Below, piece after piece: positions 34,916-44,300 of a DNA stretch of 64,000 nt. Position 1 is the stretch's first letter. Every line of letters starts with the position of its first letter. This DNA is from Streptomyces sp. 150FB (GTDB lineage Bacteria; Actinomycetota; Actinomycetes; Streptomycetales; Streptomycetaceae). The translations under genes and the position numbers were made by a program. The DNA lies in contig NZ_JTHL01000001.1 in NCBI RefSeq assembly GCF_000818195.1, forward strand, positions 1,515,294 through 1,579,293, in the 5' to 3' direction. Below the pieces are notes generated by a model, which did not search any database, was not told where the DNA came from, and worked only from the letters and a program-made list of their open reading frames with translations.

Positions 34916-35788
34916 ATGAGTACCAGCCTGCCGCCCTCTTCGCTGTCACCCTCGCGTGCGAACGACTTCATGCAGTGTCCCCTGTTGTACCGGTTCAGGG
35001 TGATCGACAAGTTGCCGGAGAAGCCGAGCGAGGCCGCGACGCGCGGCACGCTGGTGCACGCCGTGCTGGAGCGGCTCTTCGACGATCCGGCGGTCGACCG
35101 TACGGCGCCGCGCGCCAGGGCGATGGTGCCAGGGCAGTGGGACCGGCTGCTGGAGTCCAGGCCGGAACTGGCCGGATTGTTCGACGGGGACGCGGAGGGC
35201 GAGCGGCTGACGCGCTGGCTGGGTGAGGCCGAGCGGCTGGTCGAGCGGTGGTTCTCGCTGGAGGATCCGACGCGTCTCGAGCCCGCCGAGCGGGAGCTGT
35301 TCGTGGAGACGGAACTCGATTCGGGGCTCCGGCTGCGCGGGGTGATCGACCGGGTGGACGTGGCGCCGACGGGTGAGGTGCGGATCGTCGACTACAAGAC
35401 GGGGAAGGCGCCGCGTCCGGAGTACGCGGAGAGTGCGCTGTTCCAGATGAAGTTCTACGCCTTGGTGGTGTGGCGGTGGAAGCGCGTCGTACCCCGCCGG
35501 CTCCAGTTGGTGTATCTCGGCAGTGGCGAGGTCGTGACGTACGACCCGGTGGAAGCGGACCTGGAGCGGGTGGAGCGCAAGCTGCTCGCGCTGTGGGAGG
35601 CGATCAAGCTGGCCACCGAGACGGGTGAGTGGCTGCCTCGGCCCACGAAGCTGTGCGGCTGGTGCGACCACAAGGCTTTCTGTCCGGAATTCGGCGGCAC
35701 CCTCCCGGTCTACCCGCTGACGGTCGCCCCGGCGGCCGCGCCGGCCGGGGCGGTGGCCGGGGCGGTGGAGGTCCAGGAAAGCGTCTAG
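34916..35788 (+). CDS. RecB-family nuclease with Fe-S cluster (Cas4/AddB-like)
   Basis: The 290-residue single-domain PD-(D/E)XK exonuclease has GVIDRVDV and VDYKTGK (metal ligands and catalytic Lys) in the core, and Cys21 (FMQCPLLYRF) with C-terminal CGWCDHKAFCPEF, the four-cysteine 4Fe-4S staple of AddB and Cas4. It probably processes DNA ends in damage repair. Start at ATG 34916 with no ribosome site; a RecA-NDp promoter directly in front predicts a leaderless, DNA-damage-induced transcript. Homologous to mycobacterial Rv2119 by gene context. Confidence 0.9.
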   Translation: MSTSLPPSSLSPSRANDFMQCPLLYRFRVIDKLPEKPSEAATRGTLVHAVLERLFDDPAVDRTAPRARAMVPGQWDRLLESRPELAGLFDGDAEGERLTRWLGEAERLVERWFSLEDPTRLEPAERELFVETELDSGLRLRGVIDRVDVAPTGEVRIVDYKTGKAPRPEYAESALFQMKFYALVVWRWKRVVPRRLQLVYLGSGEVVTYDPVEADLERVERKLLALWEAIKLATETGEWLPRPTKLCGWCDHKAFCPEFGGTLPVYPLTVAPAAAPAGAVAGAVEVQESV

Positions 35789-35895
35789 GGCCCGCTCCTG
35801 AGCGGCGGGGGACCCCGGGGGCCCCGTCGGCTCCCGGCCACCTGGGACCGGGGGTGTCAGGGCAGAATGGGGCCGGTCTATTGAAGGAGTTCCCT

Positions 35896-36567
35896 GTGAC
35901 TGTCCGCGTCCTACTGGTCGACGACCAGCCGCTGCTGCGCACCGGTTTCCGGATGATTCTGGAGGCCGAGCAGGACATCGCGGTCGTGGGCGAGGCCGGG
36001 GACGGCCTCCAGGCCATCGATCAGGTGCGGGCGCTCCAGCCCGATGTGGTGCTGATGGACATCCGGATGCCCCGGATGGACGGGGTCGAGGCGACCCGGC
36101 AGATCACCGGTCCCGGCCGGGACGGTCCGGCGAAGGTGCTGGTCCTGACGACGTTCGATCTGGACGAGTACGTGGTGGAGGCGCTGCGGGCGGGGGCCAG
36201 CGGCTTCCTGCTCAAGGACGCGCCGGCCAACGAACTGGTGCAGGCCATCCGGGTGGTGGCGGCGGGCGAGGCGATGCTGGCGCCGAGCATCACGCGCCGG
36301 CTGCTCGACAAGTACGCGGACCACCTGCCGTCCGGCGAGGACCCGGTGCCCGACGCCCTGCACACGCTGACCGAGCGTGAGGTGGAGGTGCTGAAGCTGG
36401 TGGCGCGCGGTCTCTCGAACGCGGAGATCGCGGCGGACCTCTTCGTCAGCGAGACCACCGTCAAGACGCATGTGGGGCACGTGCTGACGAAGCTGGGGCT
36501 GCGGGACCGGGTGCAGGCCGCGGTGTACGCGTACGAGAGCGGGCTGGTGCGCCCCGGCGCCCAGTAG
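35896..36567 (+). CDS. NarL/LuxR-type response regulator
   Basis: The 223-residue regulator has an N-terminal receiver (VLLVDDQPLLRTG, phosphoacceptor Asp55 in LMDIRMP, TTFD, LLKDAP) and a C-terminal LuxR-type HTH (TEREVEVLKLVARGLSNAEIA, TTVKTHVGHVLTKLGLRDR). GTG 35896 has AAGGAG just upstream. No histidine kinase is adjacent on either side, so it appears to be an orphan whose sensor lies elsewhere. Confidence 0.93.
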   Translation: MTVRVLLVDDQPLLRTGFRMILEAEQDIAVVGEAGDGLQAIDQVRALQPDVVLMDIRMPRMDGVEATRQITGPGRDGPAKVLVLTTFDLDEYVVEALRAGASGFLLKDAPANELVQAIRVVAAGEAMLAPSITRRLLDKYADHLPSGEDPVPDALHTLTEREVEVLKLVARGLSNAEIAADLFVSETTVKTHVGHVLTKLGLRDRVQAAVYAYESGLVRPGAQ

Positions 36568-36647
36568 GGCGCCGACAACACGGGTGCGCCGCTCCCGCTC
36601 CGGAGCGGTGCTTCCGTGCCCGGTACGCCCGGCTCAGCGCGCCCCGC

Positions 36648-38243
36648 TCAGCCGGTGTCCTTGCTGATCTCCCAGAACCGGAAGACGGTCGAGGCGTCCA
36701 GCGTCCACTCCAGCCCCGAGATGTTGTCGTAGGCGACCGCGTACTGCTTGCCCTGCCAGAGCGGCAGGATCGGCAGTTGCTGGGCCACCTCGTCCTGGAG
36801 TTCACCGAAGTCCTTCTCGGTGAGGCCCCGGTCGGTCTGGGCCGAGGTCTCCGGGATGATGCGGCCGGTGATGTCGTTGTTCGTGTAGTTGTTCTCCAGG
36901 ACGTTGTCCTTGCCGAAGAACGGCTGGGTGAAGTTGTCCGGGTCGGGGTAGTCCGGCACCCAGCCCTTCACATAGACGCCGTACTTGCCGGCCGCGATGT
37001 CCTTCTCGTACTGGTCGAAGGCGACGGATTTCACCGAGGCGTCGAAGAGCCCGCTGGAGTTGAGCTGTTTCGCGATGGCCTTGAACTCGAGGTCCGTCGC
37101 CGGGCCGTAGCGGCTCGGCGTGGACCAGAGGGTCAGCTTCACCTTGCCGGTGATGCCCGCGGCGCGCAGCGCGCTCTCGGCCTTGGAGGGCTGCGGGCTG
37201 CCCCCGTACAGGTCGAAGAACGCGGTGTTGTGGCCGGTGATCCCGGCTGGCACGATCGAGTACAGCGGGGTGGCGGTGGACTGGTAGACCTGGCTGACCA
37301 GGGCGTCGCGGTCGACCAGATAGGCGATGGCCTTGCGTACGGCCAGCTTGCCGACGACCGGGTCCTTCATGTTGAACACCAGGTGCTGCACCTCGGCGCT
37401 GGTGCCCTCGACGACGTCGATGCCCTTCTTCTGGGCGCTGGCCGAGTCCTCCAGCTTCGCGTTGTCCTGCGCCGTGAGTCCCCGGTAGGCGATGTCGACG
37501 GTGCCCTTTTCGAGCGCGGCAGCCAGCGCCTTCTGGTCGCCACGGAAGAAGCTGAGTGTCACGCCGGAGTTCTTGACCACCGCGGTGCCCTGGTAGTCGG
37601 AGTTGACCGAGAAGACGGCCTTCTGCTTGGTGATCGAGTCCAGCTTGTACGGGCCTGAGCCGACCGCGCCGCTGTCCTTGCGCAGCGCCCCGCTGGGGTA
37701 CGAGCGGTGGTCCACGATGGAGCCGGCACCGGAGGCTATCTTGCTGGGGAACGTGGCGTCGGGGACGTTGAGGTGGAAGACCACCGTGGACGCGGTCGGG
37801 GTGTCGATCGTACGGATGGTGGAGAGCAGCGGCGCGGGCCCGGCCGGGTCGTCGATCTTGATCGCCCGGTCGAAGGAGTACTTCACGTCCTGGGACGTGA
37901 GGCTGTCCCCGTTGCTGAAGGTCAGGCCCGCGCGCAGGGTGCACCGGTAGGTCGTACTGCCACCCTGCTCGAACGCGCACGACTTGGCCGCCTCCGGCTG
38001 GGGTGTCGAACTGCCCTTGGGAAAGCTCATCAAGGACTGGAACACGTTGTTGAACAGCAGCCAGGACCCAGGGTCGTAACCCGCGGCGGGATCGGTCGCC
38101 AGGACGTCGTCCGACATGCCGACGACGATGGACCCGCCGGTGTCGGCGGTTCCCCCCTGGGTCTCGGTGCCGCAGCCACTCAGCAGCGCCGCTGCGAGCC
38201 CCGCCGCCGAGGGGATGGTCAACCACCTGCTGGGTGCCTTCAC
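36648..38243 (-). CDS. Lipoprotein solute-binding protein, SBP_bac_5 family (second of tandem pair)
   Basis: The 531-residue family-5 (oligopeptide/dipeptide) binding protein has a signal peptide with lipobox LLSGC and the SBP_bac_5 landmarks CTLRAGLTFSNGDSLTSQDVKYSFDRAI, VVFHLNVPDATFPSKI and KGWVPDYPDPDNFTQPF. GTG 38243 has GAGG seven nt upstream. It lies 59 nt downstream of a close paralogue. No ABC permease or ATPase genes are adjacent, so it must work with permeases encoded elsewhere or act as a receptor. Probably binds peptides. Confidence 0.9.
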   Translation of the reverse strand: MKAPSRWLTIPSAAGLAAALLSGCGTETQGGTADTGGSIVVGMSDDVLATDPAAGYDPGSWLLFNNVFQSLMSFPKGSSTPQPEAAKSCAFEQGGSTTYRCTLRAGLTFSNGDSLTSQDVKYSFDRAIKIDDPAGPAPLLSTIRTIDTPTASTVVFHLNVPDATFPSKIASGAGSIVDHRSYPSGALRKDSGAVGSGPYKLDSITKQKAVFSVNSDYQGTAVVKNSGVTLSFFRGDQKALAAALEKGTVDIAYRGLTAQDNAKLEDSASAQKKGIDVVEGTSAEVQHLVFNMKDPVVGKLAVRKAIAYLVDRDALVSQVYQSTATPLYSIVPAGITGHNTAFFDLYGGSPQPSKAESALRAAGITGKVKLTLWSTPSRYGPATDLEFKAIAKQLNSSGLFDASVKSVAFDQYEKDIAAGKYGVYVKGWVPDYPDPDNFTQPFFGKDNVLENNYTNNDITGRIIPETSAQTDRGLTEKDFGELQDEVAQQLPILPLWQGKQYAVAYDNISGLEWTLDASTVFRFWEISKDTG

Positions 38244-38302
38244 TGAACTGCCTCGTGCTCTCTGCCGGCCACCGTGGCGAACCACGGCGGCCGGACGGTG
38301 GA

Positions 38303-39904
38303 TCAAGATGTGCCGCGTCCCAGTTCCCACAGGTGCAGGGTCGCGCCGGAGTCGAGCGCCCACTCGGCGCCCGTGATGTCGTCCCGGGCCGCGATGTACT
38401 GCTTTCCCTGCCACAGCGGGAGCATCGGTACATCGTCCGCCACGATGTCCTGCAACGTCGCGAAAGTATCGGAAGCAGCGCTGCGATCCGCCTCACGGCG
38501 CGAAGCGGGAATCAGCTCCTTCTGCGCTTCCTCACTGACGTACGGGGTGTGGAGGATGTTGTCCTTGTCCAGGAACGGAGCTATGTAGTTGTCGGGGTCC
38601 GGGAAGTCCGGGAACCAGCCGAGGCCGAAGACCGGGTATTTGCCGGTGTTCTTCTTGGGCAGGAACGTCGCCCACTTCTCGCCGTTGAGGCTGATGTCGA
38701 AGAGCCCCGTGGCGTTGAGCTGGTCCCGGAGATTCGCGAACTCCTTGGCCGTGGCAGCACCGTAGTGGTCGGTGGTGTAGTTCAGGGTGAGTTTTACCGG
38801 CGTGTTGATGCCGGCGTTCTGCAACAGTTGCTTGGCCTTGGCGGCGCTGGGCTGGCCGTACTTGTTGAAGAACGAGTTGGTGTGACCGCTGATGCCGGCC
38901 GGGATGACCGAGTAGAGCGGGTCGGCCACCCCGTCGTAGACCTTGCTGATGAGGTCGCCCCGGTCGATGGAGGCCGCCATCGCCTGGCGTACGGCCTTCT
39001 CCTTCACCACGGGCGCGTTGGTGTTGAACGCCAGATAGCGGATTTCCTGGCCAGGCAGCTCGGTGAGGTTGATGCCGTCGATCGGCTTGACCTGCATGTC
39101 GCGGATCTGCTGCGGCGTGATCGAACGGTTCATCACATCGATGTCGCCCTTCTTGAGGGCCGCCATCATCTTCTCGGCGCTCGGGAAGTACTTCATCTCG
39201 ACCTTGTCGTTGGCGACCTTGAGGGCGCCCTTGTAGGTCGGGTTCTTCGTGTATGTCGCCGTCATCATCTGGCCGTTGGTGACCTCGGCCTGGAAGGTGT
39301 ACGGGCCGGAGCCGTCGATGGCGAAGCCGTTGCGCTCCTTCTTCGGCGCGTACAGCTTCGGGTCGATGATCCCGGCGATGGGGGTGGACAGCTTGTAAGG
39401 GAAGGTCGCGTCCGCCGTCTTGAGGTGGAAGACGAGTCCGGTGTCACCCTTGACGTCGATCGTGTCGATGTTCGACAGCAGACCGACGGCGCCGTTGGGG
39501 TCGCTGATGTTGAGCACGCGCTCGATGGAGTACTTGACGTCGGCCGCGGTGACCGGGTCGCCGGAGGCGAACTTCAGCCCGCTGCGCAGGGTGCAGCGGT
39601 AGCTCTCGCTGCTGGTGTCCGTGAAGCCACACTCGCTGGCCGCGTCGGGCTCGGGAGCGCCGCCGCCGCGCGGTATGTAGAGCAGTGACTGGATGGTCTG
39701 GCGGAGCAGGTTCCAGGTGTTGGTGTCGTACGTGTACGCCGGGTCGACAGGCGCGGGTGCTTTCGCTGTCGCGACGAACGGGTCGGTGGTGCCCACGACG
39801 ATGACGTCACTGCTGTCCGACCCCGAGCCCGGGCCGCCACAGCCTGCGAGTACGGACGCGAGCACGGCGACCACGGCCGACAGCACCAAGGTCTTGCGGT
39901 TCAT
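38303..39904 (-). CDS. Lipoprotein solute-binding protein, SBP_bac_5 family (first of tandem pair)
   Basis: The 533-residue paralogue of the gene at 36648-38243 has lipobox LAGC (near residue 22), CTLRSGLKFASGDPVTAADVKYSIERVL, LVFHLKTADATFPYKL and LGWFPDFPDPDNYIAPF. ATG 39904 has GAGGAG upstream; ATG 39922 is possible but less well placed. The pair is probably a tandem duplication, diverged throughout. Probably binds an oligopeptide at the cell surface. It is preceded by a long non-coding region containing its promoter. Confidence 0.9.
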   Translation of the reverse strand: MNRKTLVLSAVVAVLASVLAGCGGPGSGSDSSDVIVVGTTDPFVATAKAPAPVDPAYTYDTNTWNLLRQTIQSLLYIPRGGGAPEPDAASECGFTDTSSESYRCTLRSGLKFASGDPVTAADVKYSIERVLNISDPNGAVGLLSNIDTIDVKGDTGLVFHLKTADATFPYKLSTPIAGIIDPKLYAPKKERNGFAIDGSGPYTFQAEVTNGQMMTATYTKNPTYKGALKVANDKVEMKYFPSAEKMMAALKKGDIDVMNRSITPQQIRDMQVKPIDGINLTELPGQEIRYLAFNTNAPVVKEKAVRQAMAASIDRGDLISKVYDGVADPLYSVIPAGISGHTNSFFNKYGQPSAAKAKQLLQNAGINTPVKLTLNYTTDHYGAATAKEFANLRDQLNATGLFDISLNGEKWATFLPKKNTGKYPVFGLGWFPDFPDPDNYIAPFLDKDNILHTPYVSEEAQKELIPASRREADRSAASDTFATLQDIVADDVPMLPLWQGKQYIAARDDITGAEWALDSGATLHLWELGRGTS

Positions 39905-40420
39905 CCTGGACGTACTCCTCATCCGGCACTGGGGGTACAGATGTGCACATGGGAGACCCGCCGCGACCGCCCGGTCGGGGCAGTGCGACCGGGCCGGGAT
40001 TCAGGCTGTCTGTCCTGCTGTTCATGGCGACTTGAGAGTCGCCGGGACACAACATTGAACGCGACGAAGTACCCGCGACGAGATTAGACGGCAGCGCGGG
40101 TAATACGGGAACTGGCCTGCTGCGAACCGTAATCACAAAGTGATACGCAATAGCGTCCCGCCGATATCGGGGTGCGGGCATGTTTCGTACAGGACTTCAG
40201 GAATCAGGACACAAGGGAACGGCTGGGCACGCTCTGGGCGCGCCTGGATCAGCACTCCTCGCCGCTGTCGATGACGCGGGGCGTGACAAAGCTCACGCTT
40301 GACGCCTTTTTCCGAGATCACGTTCGCAGACGGCGGATGTGACGGAAAATACACGCCCATATGCGAGGAGTTTCGACGAGTTTAGATTGTATTCAATCCT
40401 GGCCACGCTGGGTAGGTCTC
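39905..40420. other. 516-bp intergenic region, no gene seen
   Basis: This gap separates the solute-binding gene from the HAD gene; both run leftwards. It is less GC-rich than its surroundings with several A/T runs. I find no plausible coding frame, tRNA or riboswitch. A 6-bp-arm inverted repeat (GCGTGA, CAAAGC, TCACGC; 40281-40298) is followed on the plus strand by CTTTTT, so it may be a weak terminator or an operator. Promoter elements of the solute-binding operon should lie here but I cannot single them out. Confidence 0.55.
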
Positions 40421-41122
40421 TCAGTTGCTCCGTGTCAGCAGACCGCGCAGAAATACCAGGTCGACTTCTTCGAGAGACCGGACAACGGTCCGGCCGGGCG
40501 CGGCGGCGATGGGTGCGACGGACGGTACGGCCACCACCCGGCAGCCGGCCGCCTCGGCGGAAGCGACGCCGGTGGCCGTGTCCTCGACGACGACGCAGCG
40601 GGTGGGGTCCACGCCCAGGCCGCTCGCCGCGAGGAGGTACGGGTCCGGGTGCGGCTTCGTACGGGCCACCTCGTCGCCCGCGATGCTCAGCCCGAAGTTC
40701 TCGGGGCCCAGCGAGACCAGCACCTGGTCGATGATGCGCCGGTGCGAGGCGGAGACCAGGGCGGTCGGCACCTCGTGTGCGGCGAGTTCGGTCAGGAGTC
40801 TCGCCGCGCCCGGCATGAGCGGGACGCCGGACCCGATGCGCTCCTCGAACTTCTCGTTGAGCAGTACGGTCAGTTCCGCCACGTCGATGTCGGCGCCGGT
40901 GACCTCGATGAGGAATCCGGCGCTGCGGGTCATGGGGCCGCCGACGACGACGTCACGCCAGGCCTCGTCGAGGACGTGGCCGAGGTCCTTGAAGACCTCC
41001 ACCTCCGCGTCCCACCAGAACCCCTCGGAGTCGACGAGTGTGCCGTCCATGTCGAGGAAGACCGCCTGAAGGGCGGAGCCTTCGGCCGTTCGGGGCAAGG
41101 ACGCGGGGACCGTACTGGTCAT
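40421..41122 (-). CDS. HAD-superfamily phosphatase, beta-phosphoglucomutase-like
   Basis: The 233-residue HAD hydrolase has all four motifs: I FLDMDGTLVDSEGFWWD (nucleophile Asp), II ALVSASHR, III Lys in RTKPHPDPYL, IV VVVEDTATGVASAEAAG. The cap domain lies between I and II as in the beta-phosphoglucomutase/phosphoglycolate subfamily. It removes phosphate from a small sugar or alcohol phosphate; the substrate is unknown. ATG 41122 has GGAGGTG at 6-nt spacing. It is separated from metH by a terminator hairpin. Confidence 0.92.
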   Translation of the reverse strand: MTSTVPASLPRTAEGSALQAVFLDMDGTLVDSEGFWWDAEVEVFKDLGHVLDEAWRDVVVGGPMTRSAGFLIEVTGADIDVAELTVLLNEKFEERIGSGVPLMPGAARLLTELAAHEVPTALVSASHRRIIDQVLVSLGPENFGLSIAGDEVARTKPHPDPYLLAASGLGVDPTRCVVVEDTATGVASAEAAGCRVVAVPSVAPIAAAPGRTVVRSLEEVDLVFLRGLLTRSN

Positions 41123-41147
41123 CGGCACACCTCCGTGAGGGACGAGA

Positions 41148-41199
41148 AGGCCGGCCACCTGCCCGGGAGGGATTTCCCTCCAGGACGGGCGACCGGCCT
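41148..41199 (-). terminator. Large hairpin between metH and the HAD gene
   Basis: AGGCCGG to CCGGCCT, with inner pairs CCCG/CGGG and AGGGA/TCCCT, folds as one long interrupted stem around 41148-41199, consistent with the metH terminator. Confidence 0.6.
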
Positions 41200-41315
41200 G
41201 CGCTGGACCGATAAGTGTACGACTCGTCCGTGTGTCGCGCTCGCCGGACGGCCGACGGGTCACCCGGCGCCCCGGAACCCCGGCCGCCCGGTGACCCGGT
41301 CAGCGTGTCACCGGG

Positions 41316-44300
41316 TCAGCGGGCGTTGAAGTACTTCGCCTCGGGGTGGTGGATGATGATCGCGTCGGTGGACTGCTCCGGGTGGAGCTGGAACTCCTCG
41401 GAGAGCTGCACGCCGATCCGCTCGGGCTGGAGCAGCTCCGCGATCTTCGCGCGGTCCTCCAGGTTGGGGCAGGCCCCGTAGCCGAGTGAGAACCGGGCGC
41501 CCCGGTACTTCAGCGCGAACATGTCCTCGACCTGGTCCGGGTCCTCCCCCGCGTACCCCAGCTCGGAACGGACCCTGGCGTGCCAGTACTCGGCCAGTGC
41601 CTCGGCGAGCTGGACGGACAGCCCGTGGAGTTCGAGGTAGTCGCGGTAGGCGTTCTTCTCGAACAACTCGGCGGTCGTTCCGCCGATCTTGGAGCCGACG
41701 GTGACGACCTGGAGGCCGACGACATCGGTCTCGCCGGATTCCTCCGGGCGGAAGAAGTCGGCGAGGCACAGGCGGCGCCCGCGGCGCTGGCGGGGGAAGG
41801 TGAAGCGGGTGCGCTCGGAGCCGTCCTCGCCCAGCAGGATGAGGTCGTCGCCCTTGGACACGCAGGGGAAGTAGCCGTAGACCACGGCGGCCTCCAGCAG
41901 GTTCCCGGTGTGCAACTGGTCGAGCCAGCCGCGCAGATGGGGGCGGCCCTCGGTCTCGACCAGCTCCTCGTAGCTGGGGCCGCCCTTGCGGGCTTCCTTG
42001 AGGCCCCACTGCCCCTTGAAGAGGGCTCCCTCGTCCAGCCAGGACGCGTAGTCCTTGAGCGGGATGCCCTTGATGACGCGGGTGCCCCAGAACGGCGGTG
42101 TGGGTACGGGCGTGTCGATGGCGACGTCCGAGCGGGCCGGGCCGTCCTCGTCGCGCTCCTCGACGACCACGGCCGGCGCCGCCTTGACGCGGCGCTGCTT
42201 CAGCTCCGGGAGTACGGCGCCGGGCACGCCGCGCTTGAGGCCGATCAGGGCGTCCATGAGCCGCAGCCCCTCGAACGCGTCGCGGGCGTAGCGCACTTCG
42301 CCCTCGTAGATCTCGTGCAGGTCCTGTTCGACGTACGCCCTGGTCAGGGCGGCGCCGCCGAGGATGACCGGGAAGTCGGCCGCCATCTTGCGCTGGTTGA
42401 GCTCCTGGAGGTTCTCCTTCATGATCACCGTCGACTTCACCAGCAGGCCCGACATGCCGATGACGTCCGCCTTGTGTTCCTCGGCGGCCTCCAGGATCGC
42501 GGAGACGGGCTGCTTGATGCCGAGGTTGACCACGGTGTAGCCGTTGTTGGAGAGGATGATGTCGACGAGGTTCTTGCCGATGTCGTGGACGTCGCCACGG
42601 ACGGTGGCGAGCACGATGGTGCCCTTGCCGTCGTCGTCGGTCTTCTCCATGTGCGGTTCCAGGTAGGCCACGGCGGTCTTCATGACCTCGGCGGACTGCA
42701 GCACGAACGGCAGTTGCATCTGTCCTGAGCCGAACAGTTCGCCGACGACCTTCATGCCGGCCAGCAGTGTGTCGTTGACGATGGCCAGCGCGGGCCGGGT
42801 CTGGAGCGCCTCGTCGAGGTCGCCCTCCAGGCCCTTCTTCTCGCCGTCGATGATGCGGCGCTGGAGGCGCTCGTCGAGCGGGAGGGCGAGCAGTTCCTCG
42901 GCCCTGCCGTCCTTCATGGACTTGGTGTTGACGCCCTCGAACAGCTCCATCAGCTTCTGGAGCGGGTCGTAGCCCTCTTCGCGCCGGTCGTAGATCAAGT
43001 CGTGCGCCGCCTTGACCTGTTCGGCGTCCAGCCGCGCGATCGGCAGGATCTTCGAGGCGTGCACGATCGCCGAGTCCAGTCCGGCCTTGACGCACTCGTC
43101 GAGGAAGACGGAGTTGAGGACGATACGGGCGGCCGGGTTGAGGCCGAAGGAGATGTTGGACAGGCCCAGCGTGGTCTGCACGTCCGGGTGCCGGCGCTTC
43201 AGCTCGCGGATCGCCTCGATGGTGGCGATGCCGTCCTTGCGGGACTCCTCCTGGCCGGTGCAGATGGTGAAGGTCAGGGTGTCGATGAGGATGTCGGACT
43301 CGTGGACGCCCCAGGTACCGGTCAGGTCGTTGATCAGCCGTTCGGCGATGGCGACCTTGTGCTCGGAGGTACGGGCCTGGCCCTCCTCGTCGATGGTCAG
43401 CGCGATCAGCGCGGCGCCGTGCTCGACGGCGAGTTCGGTGACCTTCGTGAAGCGGGACTCGGGTCCGTCGCCGTCCTCGTAGTTGACGGAGTTGATGACG
43501 GCGCGGCCGCCGAGCTTCTCCAGTCCGGCGCGCAGCACGGGGAGTTCGGTGGAGTCGAGGACCAGCGGCAGGGTGGAGGCGGTGGCGAAGCGGCCGGCGA
43601 GTTCGGCCATGTCGGCGACGCCGTCGCGGCCCACGTAGTCGACGCACAGGTCGAGGAGGTGGGCGCCCTCGCGGATCTGGTCGCGGGCCATCTCCACGCA
43701 GTCGTCCCAGCGGCCTTCGAGCATGGCCTCGCGGAACTTCTTGGAGCCGTTGGCGTTCGTACGCTCGCCGATGGCGAGGAACGCGGCGTCCTGGCGGAAG
43801 GGGACCGTCTGGTAGAGGGAGGCGGCGCCGGGCTCGGGCTGCGGCTCGCGGGCGGCGAGTTCCTTGCCGCGGACGCGCTCGACGACCTGGCGCAGGTGCT
43901 CCGGGGTCGTACCGCAGCAGCCGCCGACCAGGGAGAGGCCGTATTCGCTGACGAAGTTCTCCTGCGCGTCGGCCAGTTCACCCGCCGTCAGGGGGTAGTG
44001 CGCCCCGTTCTTGCCGAGCACCGGGAGGCCGGCGTTCGGCATGGCCGAGATCGGGATGCGGGAGTGGCGGGCCAGGTAGCGCAGGTGCTCGCTCATCTCG
44101 GCCGGGCCGGTGGCGCAGTTGAGGCCGATCATGTCGATGCCGAGCGGTTCCAGCGCGGTGAGCGCGGCGCCGATCTCGGAGCCCAGCAGCATGGTGCCGG
44201 TCGTCTCGACGGTCACCGAGCAGATGATCGGCAGGTTGGTGCCGGTGGCCTTCAGGGCCCGCTGCGCGCCGAGGACGGCAGCCTTGGTCTGCAGCAGGTC

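Noticed and set aside
34916-35788. RecB-like gene as a CRISPR cas4
   Set aside because: There are no cas1/cas2 genes or repeats; gene order with trmI and the site-2 protease points to the chromosomal Rv2119-like family.
39905-40420. tRNA or small RNA gene in the long gap
   Set aside because: No cloverleaf with conserved T-loop could be drawn and no clear sRNA promoter-terminator pair was seen.
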